Source of the DNA: Serpula lacrymans var. lacrymans S7.9
Lineage: Eukaryota > Basidiomycota > Agaricomycetes > Boletales > Serpulaceae
Length of the DNA: 64,000 bases
Direction of reading: 5' to 3'
Assembly: GCF_000218685.1 (NCBI RefSeq)
Contig: NW_006763291.1
Location: 1,892,308 to 1,956,307, forward strand
Shown in pieces: positions 35,158 to 47,251 of this stretch (position 1 is its first letter; each line of letters starts with the position of its first letter). The notes beneath the pieces are model-generated. The model was given only the letters and a program-made list of their open reading frames with translations. It searched no databases and had not been told where the DNA came from. The position numbers and the translations under genes were made by a program.

Positions 35158-36534
35158 ATGCGCTACTACGAACCGCGCTATCCAGAGGTAGACGAGCTTG
35201 TCATGGTACAGGTTCGTCAAATTGCAGAAATGGGTGCATATGTCAAACTGGTGAGTCCTGTTGGAGGAGTAAATGTGGCTTTTGGAAGGACTGAAAGAGA
35301 GAATGTATACTGTGATAGCTCGAGTACGACAACATCGAAGGAATGATTCTTCTATCTGAACTCTCCCGCCGTCGTATTCGATCGATCCAGAAGCTGATCC
35401 GTGTTGGGAGGAATGAGGTCGTGGTAGTGCTGAGGGTGGACCGGGAGAAAGGTGCGTTCGTATGCCATTCACAATGCGAAACGCATCTCAGTGTTTACAT
35501 TTCCCATGTCACATTGCGCGGATATGTACTACGAAAGGCTACATCGATCTCTCAAAACGTCGTGTATCCCCCGAGGATATCACCAAATGCGAGGAGCGGT
35601 ACATGAAATCAAAAACGGTAGCGTCCATCATGCGGCACGTTGCCTCAAAACTGCCGTCTGTAGATGCTGATTCAACAGCACCCATCGACGCACCCCCCGC
35701 GGAGGGCGCAGAGAAAGAAGTGAAGAAGTCGCGAAAGGCGAGGAAGGAGGCACAGGAGGAGGACCTCGCTGTCGACGATACTGTACCCGACGTACACAAC
35801 GAAGAGGAGAGACTAGAGCGGCTCTATGAGCAGGTTGGGTGGCCTCTAGGAAAGAAATACGGACATCCCTATGAAGCTTTCAAGCTCGCTCTGACGTGAG
35901 TCATATCCACTTCCTCCATTCATGATGCTATCACTAAACCTCATGTATATTTCAGGGAACAAGAAACTGTGTTCGGATCTCTACCGAATCCTGTGCCTGC
36001 GTCGACAGTATCGATTCTGATGAGCACGATCGCACGAAGGCTGACGCCCCAGCCGATCAAGCTGCGTGCTGATATTGAACTTACGTGCTACACACCTGCT
36101 GGGATCGACGCCATCAAGAAAGCATTGAGGGCTGGTGAGAAAGAAAGCAGCGAAGCTGTACCGATAAAAGCCAAGTTGGTGGCTCCTCCGCTTTACGTCC
36201 TCAGTACGAACGCGACGGATAAGGTAGGTGCTCGTGGAGTTGAAGACATGGCATGTTGTTGACATAGACACCAGTATGCGGCCACTGAGCGACTTGAGCG
36301 CGCAATCGAGTCTATACAAGTGACTATCGAAGAGGAGGGTGGTGCGCTGGTTGTGAAGATGAAGGTAAGAAGCCGTCTTCTTTTTGTCGGGCGTTGATCT
36401 TATCTGACATCGGTGGACTTTAGCCGAAAGCAGTTTCTGAGACTGAAGAACAAGATTTGGCACAGCTCATGGCGAAAGTGGGCCAGGAGAATGCTGAAGT
36501 GTCTGGCGACGAGGACGAGGAGGAAGCAGTATAG
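35158..36534 (+). CDS. SUI2: Translation initiation factor eIF2 alpha subunit
   Basis: Six exons (35158-35250, 35319-35451, 35538-35895, 35956-36223, 36275-36364, 36424-36534) give 350 residues. The N-terminal S1 domain contains [17 protein letters not shown] and the regulatory loop [12 protein letters not shown]. The Ser equivalent to phospho-Ser51 is residue 47, so Gcn2-type stress control should be intact. [14 protein letters not shown] ends the S1 part. A helical domain ([20 protein letters not shown]) and the C-terminal alpha-beta domain follow, with an acidic tail (DEDEEEAV). A charged insertion of about 50 residues separates RHVASKL from RLERLYEQ; human eIF2-alpha lacks it. The protein is the cytosolic subunit of the ternary complex that delivers initiator tRNA. 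Confidence 0.96.
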
Positions 36535-36937
36535 AGCATGCCGCGGACTGTATGATGAATGCAACGCCTCTGAGCATTACTTTTGTTGATATGACTAGAC
36601 CTATGAATTGATATGAATGATACTGAGAGGTAATTACATGTCAGAGTACACGTTTCGGCCTCGGTTAGAAACGCATTAGATCCACTGTTGTGATCTGTGC
36701 GCACGGGATGACAATGTGCTGAATGTGATTGCAGCGTTGCAGATGAGGCTGATGGGAGTATTCACGTGATATGAGGCATTGCGGGGTTAGAGCCGAAAAC
36801 AATCAGCTGGTTCTGTTATAACCCGCCCTTGCCTTTGCTCATTGCTTTTCCCTACGGCTGCATGCCCGGCTTTTCCATTTACTTAAAAGCAAACAACACA
36901 ACTCAGAATCTCTGTCTTGCATGTTCATTTCTCCATC
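36535..36937. promoter_or_regulatory. Upstream region of the PDK-type kinase, with a CACGTG box
   Basis: 403 bp between tandem genes. CACGTG (in TTCACGTGAT) lies at 36763-36768, 170 bp before the ATG. Its role is not shown. Confidence 0.4.
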
Positions 36938-38698
36938 ATGTCTGCCGCATTCCGCATCTCGCCCTCTCTCTGGGACAAGATCCACCACTTTGCCTCATTT
37001 CCACAGACCGGTGGTACGTTAAGCTCCATCTTCAGATACTTCGGGTGCGCTGACATCCGTGAATTCCAGTCTCGCTGCAACAAATGGTCCTTTTTGGACA
37101 GAACCCAAGCCAGGGCACCCTTCTCAAAGCCAGCCAGTTTCTCGTAGGTCCGTCCCGCTGCCTTGTTCTCATCGCGTGATGCCTTCTAACAATCGTTTAG
37201 AGGAACTTCCAGTGCGCCTGGCTCACCGCGTGAAAGAGCTCGACGAACTGCCTCACAATCTTAGCGACATGCCTTCCATTCGCAAAGTCAAGAACTGGTA
37301 TGCTCAGTCCTTCGAGGTATGTCCAGCTCTTTTTCCGCTTCTTCTAATATCATCACAAAACACTACAACCAATCATTCCAGGAATTGATCGGTTTTCCTC
37401 CCATCAGTCTATCGCCCAGCATCCGCCAAGCCCTCATGGTTCGTTCAGAAGACATCTTCCTCCCTGAATCAACCCCGAACCCTTCTTTGATGAACCCTAT
37501 CGATAACGACCACCCATTCCTAGGTAACATGAATTCACGAAGTCCAAATGGCTCTTCCAATGGGAACAGTTTCAATAACATGAAACTGCGCGTTCCGATG
37601 GAGAGAAGGTATGTCTGCTCTACCCCTATCTTTTTCCCCCTGATCTGATTTTGAACGGGCACGTTGGTAGATATTACGCAAAGACAAGCGGGATCGAGTG
37701 GCCACCTGAAGTAAGCGACTTCAATAGTCGTTTCACCCGGTGCTTGGAAGCGATCAAACGGAGACACGACCCAACCGTGACTACCGTGGCACAGGGCGTG
37801 TTAGAGTGGAAACGGAGCCAGAATGCCAAAAATATAGGTTTAGATATCCAAGCATGGCTGGACAGATTCTACATGTCTCGTATAGGCATTCGTTTTCTTA
37901 TAGGCCAACGTAAGTAATTCAATTTCATCTTTGTTTTCTCGTAATTCTCAACTCTTCCATCTTATAGATGTCGCTCTAAACACGCAACAGCCCCACAAGG
38001 ATTATGTAGGCATCATTTGCACTGAGGCGGTTTGTCTTTCTTTCGATCTTTGCCATGTATTTGCTCCTTACCTGTGTTTTTTCAGAACGTCCATGACATT
38101 GTACAAGAAGCAATCGAGAATGCTAGATTCGTCTGTGAAGAACATTACGCCATGTTCAAAGGGCCTCCCGTCCAGCTCATCTGTCCCAAGAACCTTTCCT
38201 TCCCTTACGTCCCCGGGCACTTGTCCCATATCTGCTTTGAGCTCCTCAAAAACTCCCTTCGTGCCGTTGTAGAGCGTTTCGGACACGACAATGAGGACCA
38301 CTTCCCGCCCATCAAGGTGATCGTCGTCGAGGGTAAAGAAGACATCACCATCAAGATCTCCGATGAGGGTGGGGGCATCCCACGTAGTGCCATACCCCTG
38401 ATCTGGACTTATATGTACACAACAATGGAAAGTAAAGGTATAGACCAGGATTTCCAGGCTAGTGATTTCCAAGCTCCTATGGCTGGGTTCGGGTATGGAC
38501 TACCTTTATCCAGATTGGTGAGTTTTTCCCTTTTGCATTTTTATTCTCGCTCCATGTGGACTGATAATTTCCAATTTCTCTACGTAGTATGCACGATATT
38601 TTGGTGGCGATCTCCGATTAATCTCAATGGATGGGTTCGGAACCGACGTATACATCCATCTCAATCGACTTTCAAGCAGCCGCGAACCTTTACAATAA
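36938..38698 (+). CDS. Mitochondrial pyruvate/branched-chain dehydrogenase kinase (PDK family)
   Basis: About eight exons encode roughly 450 residues. The N-terminal four-helix domain has [17 protein letters not shown] and the histidine-containing [17 protein letters not shown]. The GHKL ATPase domain shows the N-box [13 protein letters not shown]1 SDEGGGIP, G2 [12 protein letters not shown] and DGFGTD. Such kinases phosphorylate the E1-alpha subunit of pyruvate or branched-chain 2-oxoacid dehydrogenase in the matrix and shut the complex down. Sequence alone does not decide which complex; overall similarity is closer to PDK/PKP1. Compared with animal PDKs there is an extra Asn/Ser-rich stretch of about 70 residues around genomic 37460-37700, after [15 protein letters not shown]. 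The gene converges on WC-1. Confidence 0.93.
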
Positions 38699-39022
38699 AC
38701 CAATGATGTATGATGTGACTGAAATACAAAACAACGTGTGTGTAATAATATTAATTGTAACCTGTATATGTACCTAGTCTCTACACTATCTCCCATTACT
38801 TTGTGTATGTTTATGGAATGGAAAACGGGGATGTCGGACGAGATGGTCCAACTAGATTGATACAAGTGTGTAAAAACCAAACAAAAAAGTGTAATAAAAC
38901 GTAGCGATGCAGGGAAGATAGCATGAGAGATAGAGAGCAACGTAGCCAAACTGATAACGAAACACGAACCAAGAAAAAAGGGTGACTGATCAATGTTCTG
39001 AAGCGGGAGCGGGCCATCTCGT

Positions 39023-41509
39023 TTATGTCGGGCCGTCTGCATCCCATGAGCGCTTCAGGTGTGTAGGGTAGCTCTGGGACATGATGGGGAAGTAGCCCTG
39101 CCGCGATTCGTGAGCGATACTCTGCTTGCGCTGCGGCTCACTCGCAAGACCAGTGGCGAAATGCGATGGTCGGTGAGACGCTTCCAACGCTCCCACTTCC
39201 TCTTCCAGCCGTTTATTAGCATACTTCAGCTGCTGCAGCTCATACTGCCAACTCGACCCGCGCTTGGTGTCTAGCTCCTCGAATACGCTCGAGTCGAGCG
39301 GATGCGCAAGGGTCCCTCCATCCGACGAGGAAGAAGAATCGCCCAGAGCCTTGATCTGACATATCACAGGGAAAGGCGACGGCGACCCTCTATACGGCGT
39401 GCAATACAAAACGAGAGCAACATAGACCTGACAGCCATCTTTCCTTTTCATCGTACACGCCATAACGCTAGGCTCGTCAATAGTCGACGTGCGCTTCAGC
39501 TCTTCCTCCACAAGATGCCGGACGTCACCACCCACGACAAAGTCCCCGATCACCTTGCCTATCATCTCACCGGGTCCCCAGCCCAAGACGTCGCTCACCG
39601 CCATGCCAGCGACGAGGAATGTCCCCTTGTTGTTGAGGATACCCCAGAATTCCCGTTCGCACTCCTTAATGTGTTCTTTCCGCTGAAGGTGGCGGCCTCC
39701 TCCTGTCCCACGAAGTGAATGGGCGAGACCTCCGGCCTTGGCTATCGCGCTCCACCGCAAACTTGGCGTTCTCTTCACTCGACCACTCAGGATAATTGCT
39801 TTTCGACCCTTCCCTGGCTCGACATGAAGTCTACCTCTACACTCTACCCACAGGTACCCGCGAGATTTGGACTGGGCACGGAAAAGCAGATCAACTGCCC
39901 GTGGAACACCTGGAGCAGGGTTAACAGGAGTTACACTAGGCATGTCATGAGTGGGTCCGACTATGGCAGACGACTCTTTGAGTTCCCTCATGAGCGGTAC
40001 GAGGTCTGCCGGATGGCAATAATCTGATATAGATTTGCCAACAAGTTCGTCGGGCTCGTAGCCTAGGACGAGCCGCACGGAGGGTGCGACGTAGAGGAAA
40101 GATCCCTTGAGGGACAGGACATGTACGAAATCCGGAGAAGTCTCGAGGAGGAGGAGATTTAGGAGCTGGTTTCCTTCGTAGATCTCGGGTTTGTCGGTAG
40201 CAGTTGAGGCGGGGAGTGCGACGGTGGTGGACTTGGTAATGGGTATAGAGTTCACGAACGTCGAGTCGGAGATGAGAGTGCGGAGGCGGTTAGACATGAC
40301 GAGTGAGAAGGGAGCGTTTGACTTTCTTTCGCGGGACGCGGTAGAAATGAGAGAGGGGATGGATACGTTCGAGCTGTAGTTGACCATGTAGTTACCATCC
40401 CTCAGTTTCTGAAGGATGGCATTTGGCTGCTCGGTCAAGTCAACCTGGAAGCCGACGTGATAGACGACATCATCAGCCTCTTCTTGACGGTTGAAGAGGC
40501 CGCCGGCGATAGGTATGATGGTGATGAGGTTGACGAATGGTTCTCCGCCCTTCCTGTAGTTGATGATGCTCACCTGACACTCCTTGTCTGCAAGCATGCT
40601 CTTTTTCATGAGCGAGACAGCCTCTGGTGCGACGAACCGCCGCTCCTCTCCCTTCTGGACGTTGCCATCTGGAGCCTGCAGAAAGCGACAGTTTCTGCCT
40701 ATGACTTCATGCTCTTCGTATTTTGTGAGGCTGTAGAACGAGGGTGATGCGTATATGATAGGGGCATCGAAGCGACGGGTGTCGGATACAACGAATGAGC
40801 ACGAGCCATCGACTGGGCCAATCATGATCTTTGGATTTGGCCGTGAGACGACGCGGGCGAGGATGGAGAGGAGATCGAAGCCTGACGAGGAATAGACAGG
40901 GAGACCAAGCGAAGACGGAGCGCTGAGATTTGCGTGGTGTGAGCCGAGTTTAAGAAGATCTTTGGACGGGAACGTGGCGGGGACATGGGGTGGGATGTGA
41001 TTGTTGTAGGTCGTGGTATGCACTGGATGGCTGTAATCGGAGGGTGGATGGATGGCTGGATGAGAGTCGAATATGCTATTTGGACTCGAACTAGAGTGCA
41101 CGGACCCGTCAGAGGTAGACGTGGATACATGATTATGTTGGTGCTGCCGTGACGAGGGCGACGATGGCGGCCCAAAGCTACAGCCAAAAAGCCTCAAAAA
41201 AAGGAGATATCAGGGCCGGGGACATGCTTACAGCGAAAAACCGTTGTTGGTCAGCCACGACGAGGCCAGGCCATCTGGGCCATCTAGGAGACCAGCAGGG
41301 AGCACCTCGGCTCCACCACCAGGGGCAAGCGGGGGTGGGCCATTGTACATGTAATGGGGGATCTGCAGCGGGAGGGCATTCGAGAAGGAGGAGGGGTCAC
41401 AGGCCAGCATCGCTGCGCGGTGGTCGTACGAGTAGTAGTCATCGTAGGCAGCGGCGGACTGTGCTTGCTCGCTGTCGTCTGGCTGGCGCAGATACTTTTC
41501 GAAAGGCAT
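39023..41509 (-). CDS. WC-1: White collar 1-type blue-light photoreceptor (LOV/PAS)
   Basis: The first exon is 41509-41232 (MPFEKYLRQPDD...). A short intron follows, most plausibly of 54 nt ending at 41178, though an acceptor at 41193 is also in frame. A long second exon gives about 810 residues in total. The LOV domain has the flavin-binding core GRNCRFLQAPDG, with the photo-active Cys. Two more PAS domains follow (FVHVLSLKGSFLYVAPSV and FWGILNNKGTFLVAGMAVSD). A short coiled coil (LQQLKYANKRLEEEVGALE) is near the end. There is no GATA zinc finger, as known for basidiomycete WC-1 proteins, which rely on WC-2 for DNA binding. Expected function: nuclear light-dependent transcription control of fruiting, pigments and DNA repair. 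Confidence 0.94.
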
Positions 41510-41937
41510 GGTGGACGTTCGGAGGAGAGAACGGGTTCGTTGGCAAAGACATCTACAAAAACGGGGTATAGCGATTTGAATAGTGACGGCTACAATGCCA
41601 TAACCTCGTGGCGGGCTAATCCTTTACACATATCGCTCCATATACAGCAAATTCAATTCCATTGGAGCATCCCATTAGCGAATACAGATATCACATCATG
41701 TCCTAGTCTATTGTGTTCCAGCGGCTAGAATGTACAGACACAACTACTGCGTTCTACACAATATACAGCTCATCGGAAATCAGTCAATCTTTGCCCCCGT
41801 TCCCCTAACCATCATCCACGATGGACAATGTAGTGAATAGGAGGCATGCGGCACTCACACACATTCGCTTCACACAGATAACATCGTTGACGTAAATCAG
41901 AAATGTGACAGTAGACAGATAACGATACACATTACGT
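41510..41937. other. WC-1 upstream region
   Basis: 428 bp between the end of RPL10 and the WC-1 ATG, both on the minus strand. It must hold the RPL10 3' UTR and the WC-1 promoter. No repeat or further gene is seen. Confidence 0.45.
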
Positions 41938-42779
41938 CTAAGCCCGGAGTTGAGCGCGCAGATTCGACTCCAGCGGGCCCTTCGGGCGAATGAACTGTAC
42001 ATAGGCACCATCCCTGTAACGCCAAGTTAGTCCAAGGCACAATTTAACATGATAATTGTATACGCACTGCACCACCCTCTTCTCCTCCTTCAATACCTGG
42101 TACTCCTCCTTTGCAACATTCGTGAAACCCCACTTCTTCGAGACAATGATCTTCTGGCGGCCAGGGAACTTGTATCGAGCACGGCGCAGAGCCTCCTGGA
42201 TGACAGGCGCATTCGACTCCTTGCAACGAATGGACAGAATAATCTGGCCAATGTTAACACGGGCAACGGTGCCATAAGGTTTTCCCCAAGCTCCGCGCAT
42301 ACCGGTTTGGAGCCTAAGCAAGACAACAAGACATATTTAGTTAGCGCATGTGTACGGTAGACATCGCTTATCGGTACCTATCAGCACCAGCACAGGACAA
42401 CATCTTGTTGATACGGATAACGTGGAAAGGGTGGACACGGACACGCATGTGGAAAGAGTCCTTTCCAGACGTTTTCGTCACGTATTTGTTGGCACAGATA
42501 CGGGCAGCCTCAAGAGCCTCACTTGACAGCTGTTCGTATTCATCGGACACTAGATGGCAGCAGAAGGGGAATTCGTCGACAGAGGCACGCTTGCGTCCCA
42601 AGTCAAAGATACGAATCTAAAGTTAACAGGGAATTATATTAGTATATAATTATTGCGGCATTTTTGCAGTATTTTCGCTTGCGACGAACTTTGGGGTCGG
42701 GAACACCACGGTTGTACCGCGATTTCGGGTATGGCTTATTCTTACAGTAACGGTAGCATCGAGCGGGACGGCGACCCAT
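41938..42779 (-). CDS. RPL10: 60S ribosomal protein uL16 (RPL10)
   Basis: Four coding exons on the minus strand (42779-42690, 42616-42378, 42313-42068, 42013-41938) give 216 residues, the normal size. It starts [20 protein letters not shown] and includes [35 protein letters not shown] and the end [14 protein letters not shown]. uL16 sits near the peptidyl-transferase centre and joins late in 60S maturation. The sequence upstream of the ATG reads TTTTTTCGTAG|GTGATCAAG then ATG, with a GTGAGT donor at about 42930, so a 5' UTR intron (about 42788-42930) is likely, as is usual in ribosomal protein genes. Confidence 0.97.
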
Positions 42780-42930
42780 CTTGATCACCTACGAAAAAAG
42801 GCCATGTTAGCGTCATCTGACTCTTCCTAGCACCATCCATCCCAACTAGCAGCGTTTCTCGGTCCATAACCACGCATATAATCTGCAAACGCCCAGAGGA
42901 ACGGCGAACGGGCGTAAGAAAGGGACTCAC

Positions 42931-43472
42931 TTATTATGGGGGTGTGAATGAAACGGTGGGGAACGTCTCTCGAGTTGCCTTTTTGTGGTCGAAACAGCGA
43001 TGACAAACTCGTGCGCTGAGTAAGTCACTTTCAGACGCCGACATGCCGGGATTTCGGCGGTGAGTAAGCTAGCCACCGGAGCCACAGAATGATTCATTCA
43101 TGGCATTGCACCGAGTCAGATACCAGGCTAACACCGAGAATAACACTTTGGAAAGACGAGTTCAAGTTCGATTATGGACAGCATCGACATACAAAACAGT
43201 CACAGCGAATGTTGAAGTTAGTAATTCATTCAGTTAAGATATGATTAAGGTGAAGGAGTGTGCGATCAACGTGTTATGGGCAAAGCAGAAAATGAAGGAG
43301 TGTCGTGTTGATGATATATCTTACTTGTTATTTGAATCCTACTGCGAATGCATAATGGTATCAGTGCGAAGTCATATCGCAAACCCCATGAGAAAAAAAA
43401 GGGCGGGAAATCGGAAGCAAAAATCAAGGGGGGGAGGATAGGGAGAAAAAATCCCAGAAAGTTCGAGTCCAA
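42931..43472. other. Intergenic, no gene seen
   Basis: 542 bp between the RPL10 5' end and the 3' end of the BTB/CAP-Gly gene. Short frames only. The RPL10 core promoter should lie at its left edge. Confidence 0.45.
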
Positions 43473-46400
43473 TCACAAGTCCGCCCCTACAGCGTCAACG
43501 ACATATAGTACCTGTTGAGGCCTCACGAACAGCCCCCTCGATTCCGCATTCGAAGCGTCAGACACCGCAGGAGACGCACTCCGCAGCCGTTTCGTTCTGT
43601 TCACAGTCAGCTGGTCTCCTTCTCTCTTCAACCCCTTGTCCCTTCCCGTCCCATGGATCCAGTCCATCTTCCTTCGTCTCGCTGCGCGATCATCTCCAAA
43701 ATCCCACTCTGAACCGTTCCCTCCCATCTCGAAATATTTCACGCCACCCCACGTGCCGTCATTCCATTGTCGACCCTCGAGGGCGTCCCCACCCCACCCA
43801 TCTCCAAGAGGCACCTCCACCCCAACCCAAGGCCCTTGCTCCCCTTGCACCTCTCCAATGTATCGAGCAAAAGCCCGGGAAACGTTTCCGCTTTGATGAA
43901 ATGATGCACGGTATTCCAATATCAAGAGTTGAACCCAATGGGGCCGGGGGCATGTTTTGCTCCACGAGGGCAACAGTTTTTTCCGTCGGTGGCGTGGAAG
44001 TCTTGATAGTATCAGCAGATCCTTTCCTTTTCAGAGGTTGGACCACCGTCGATGGGGGTATATTCTCCTTTGACTGTTCGGATAATTCCTCAGGAATGAT
44101 CTCTTTGCTCTTGCCTTTATCGTCTGGTGAGGTCGGGGGTTTAGTTTCCGTAGGCGAAATTGTCGGCGTTCCATTGGTTCCTTTTTCTGGTACAGTCGTT
44201 TTACGAACCGTCGATTTGACTGCGTTACTTGATTTTACTGACGAAGTAGACTTTGCCGATGTCGATGATATTGTGCGCTTAACTTGTGGGGGAAGCAGCT
44301 TCGAAGGATCTACCGGAGAATTAGGAACAGAGGTACCGGTACCGGTGCGCTTTATCTTGCTAACTGAGGTTGCCGTCGAGGTAGAAGAAACACCAGACAG
44401 CTGTCGAGTTCGGGGAGTTTTTGATATCGTTTTCACACTGACATTGGATATCGTAGACGTTGTAGACGTTCGCCTGGAACGCGTCGCAGATGTAGGTGTC
44501 AGTTCTGAGTTAGCCGTCTTGAAGGCTGAGGAGGCATCGCTGCTTGTGGATAAGGATGACGTAGGCCGTTGGCCACCAGAAGGCACGCGTAAGGTGGTCG
44601 ATGCACTGTTACGTATAGTCGACGTGCGTGAACGCACAGAAGAAGCTACAGAAGGCACCAGCGATTTAGTTTTTGCGTTATGCTGCCCAATAATAAGCTT
44701 CGATGGTGTGGGTCTCCCATTCGCGTCTGACTGAGACGATGTCCTCTTATGACTCCTTTCGGGCGGACCAACACTAGTGCGAGTAGCGGTAGACACTGAC
44801 GATGCCGAGCTAGGCGACAACTTAGAATCTGGGCGTACATCGTGAGACCGACTGGGAGTGCCGACGGCATGCACGCGGGAGGTCTTCGAGATAGTGCTGC
44901 GAGCGACCGATCGGATCGAAGCAGAAGACGATGCCAGCGTTTGATCCCGATGAGATGTCCCACCATGTTTTCCGATATTGCGGCTGAGCACGCTGGCACG
45001 GAGAGAGTGCACGCTCATTGTGTCCGAGTCTGCCTCCACTTTGCTCAAGGATGCCCTGGGTCCAACTCTAGCTGGAGACATTCTGGTCGGAGCTGGACTG
45101 ACAAGATCCTCCACCGGAACTTCGATATCTGCCCAAAGCGGATCAGTAAAAACGTCTAATTGGCCGAATTTTTTTTAATAATACCACTGCTAATTTCTTT
45201 GAGAGCCCAGCCCTCCAAGTTGTCAAATCCACTTTCCTGCCTGACACTCAACCAGCGTTTTCGCAGCCAGCGGAGCACCTCCACACGGGTCTCTTCGACC
45301 TTCTCACGCATTGCTGATGTTGTTGAGAGCATAGTCATTTCATTATCAGTTGCGTGGGGTCGCAATAGTATGTTTCCCACAAGAGTCTAGCATCAGAAAC
45401 GACAAATGGGAGGCATCAGTCGTAAACTACTCAGAACCAAGAGTGCACTTTACCTGATATAATGTTCCCGCGTGTTTTTCACTGATGCCCCGTCGCACAG
45501 CATCCATCACCCAGCTCACCCGCTCACCATCATCGAAATTAACGCCGTCTCCTTCCATTATTTCAAGCCAATCTGGTTGCTCGAAACACTCGGGGTGGGA
45601 GCACAACACGTCGTCAATAGTTTTGCGAGCGGCTAAAATCATTTCTCTGGAGATATCAGCCCAAGCATCGATAATAGCGTCTAGCTTATGCATCGCATGT
45701 TGAGCTGCGAAGAGCAATGCAAACACATTCAGAGGTGTCGTCCTCTTCGCCAAACCTTTGAGAAGACTATCTCTGACTTTCTGCGGAAGCATCGCAAACT
45801 CAGATAAACACCATCCTTCTCCAAAGAGCCCCACCAAAGCACGCCTGGCGCCCCGCTCCAGGTGTGAGTTCTTGACATCGTCAGAAAGAGCAAACTCGAG
45901 TACTCGCGGTGCGCGTCTAGCGCATTGCCGACATCTACAGCCACCCGTGCCCCATTTGCCGCCTGTGATGCGCTCGTATTCAGCGAATTCCAAAAACGCG
46001 TGGAACAGCCCGTGCATCATCTCTTGGACGATGCGTGCCTGGATCTCGTCGTAAAGGCTGTCGAGGGATAGGTAAGTAGCTGAGCGCATGATGTGGAAGG
46101 CGGTATCGAGATCGTAAGACCGGTGTGAAAATACGAGTGTGCCTGTATAAATAAATCCCAAGGTGAAATGAAGAGAAGCTGGTGTAAAGGGAGGAGAAGG
46201 CAAGTTCAGGGTGAGAGGCTCGCCAGCTTTTGTCGGTGATCCCCACGAGAGTAACTGTGCGTGAAAATAAGGGGAGCGAGAAACCAAGATAAAACGGTGG
46301 GATGAAAAAATGGCGGTAGCGCTCTCATGATTTGTTGATGAGAAGGATCCCGTCAGCGCAATACGGACGTCTGAATAGAGACGTGAGCGCCACATGAAAA

Positions 46401-47251
46401 CCAGATCTTTGCGTAACTTGTCTATTCTACTTTCCTCTCCGTCTCCTTCCTCGCGATTTTCAGACGTATCAAATAAAAATTCAAAGGCCTGGCCAAGGCC
46501 CTTTCCGGTATAAAGATACTCGAGCTCGTTGGAGAAAAGAGCGGGATTTATCGATGTGGGGAGACGGAGGATGGCTCCTGTCGATGTAGAGGGAGATGGC
46601 GATGGTCCACGGAAAGGAGACGGAGATCGCGAAGTACCATTTAATTCAGGTAGAGATAGTGTGGATTGTGCTGGGATTGTGCCTGATGGCGAGGAGGGAT
46701 ACGGCACGGGGGAGGCGACTGGGGGAGGGCGAAACGAGAAGTATCGAGCTTGAAAACTTGGGGGAGCTCGGGCATATACGATTGCTGTAAAGTATATGTC
46801 AATGTAAGGCACATATAGGTGCGCATCGTAGAGACGCTGGACAAAAACTACAAATGATATGGTCGAGTGACGTGAGACCACGACAAGGAGTGCGATGCAT
46901 ATTACTACTTGTAGACTGAAATCTCGAATCCATCTAGAGATAGTAACATAGCAAAGATACCTGGAGCGATAACTTCAAACACCGTGTATAGTGCATGGCG
47001 ATTCGCAGTGGTCGCACCGCGAGGACCCACAGGGAGAGAATGAGAAAAAGTAGGTACGTCTACGAACCTTTATGTCCCCAGACCTCCTCAGGATCCTTGG
47101 ACTTGTCGTCGTGCTCGCCTATGAGCTCCCAAACGACATCTGGGAAACGGTCTTTGGCGTGGTGGAAAAGCGATTGTAGATTGTTCTGCCAGGCTGAAGT
47201 AGAGTTTTGTGTAGCTTCATGTATACCTGGCGGTGATGTATTTGGAGCCAT
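43473..47251 (-). CDS. BTB/POZ-CAP-Gly domain protein
   Basis: Exons on the minus strand are 47251-47068, 46784-45454, 45386-45185 and 45128-43473, about 1,100 residues. The N-terminal region reads like a first BTB fold interrupted by a Ser/Pro-rich loop (FPDVVWELIGEHDD, then WGHKAIVYARAPPSFQARYF). A second BTB follows (LYSDVRIALTGSF, FSSHRFILVSRSPYFHAQLL, GFIYTGTLVF). Next come a helical part with a CRCRQC cluster and a long Ser/Thr-rich basic linker. A C-terminal CAP-Gly domain (YIGEVQGEQGPWVGVEVPLG, WNDGTWGGVKYFEMG) is known to bind EEY/F tails of tubulin and CLIP-type partners. The frame shifts by one base inside the CAP-Gly start, at the CCCGGG near 43875-43880. No splice site resolves it, so this is a sequence error or a real break. 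Confidence 0.8.

Noticed and set aside
39023..39300. GATA zinc finger at the C-terminus of WC-1
   Set aside because: The end of the protein has a short coiled coil and no Cys-x2-Cys pairs; absence is normal in basidiomycetes.
43901..44734. 277-residue plus-strand open frame opposite the BTB/CAP-Gly gene
   Set aside because: It is antisense to the Ser/Thr-rich linker of that gene and is Val/Asp/Glu low-complexity, the expected shadow of Ser/Thr-rich coding.
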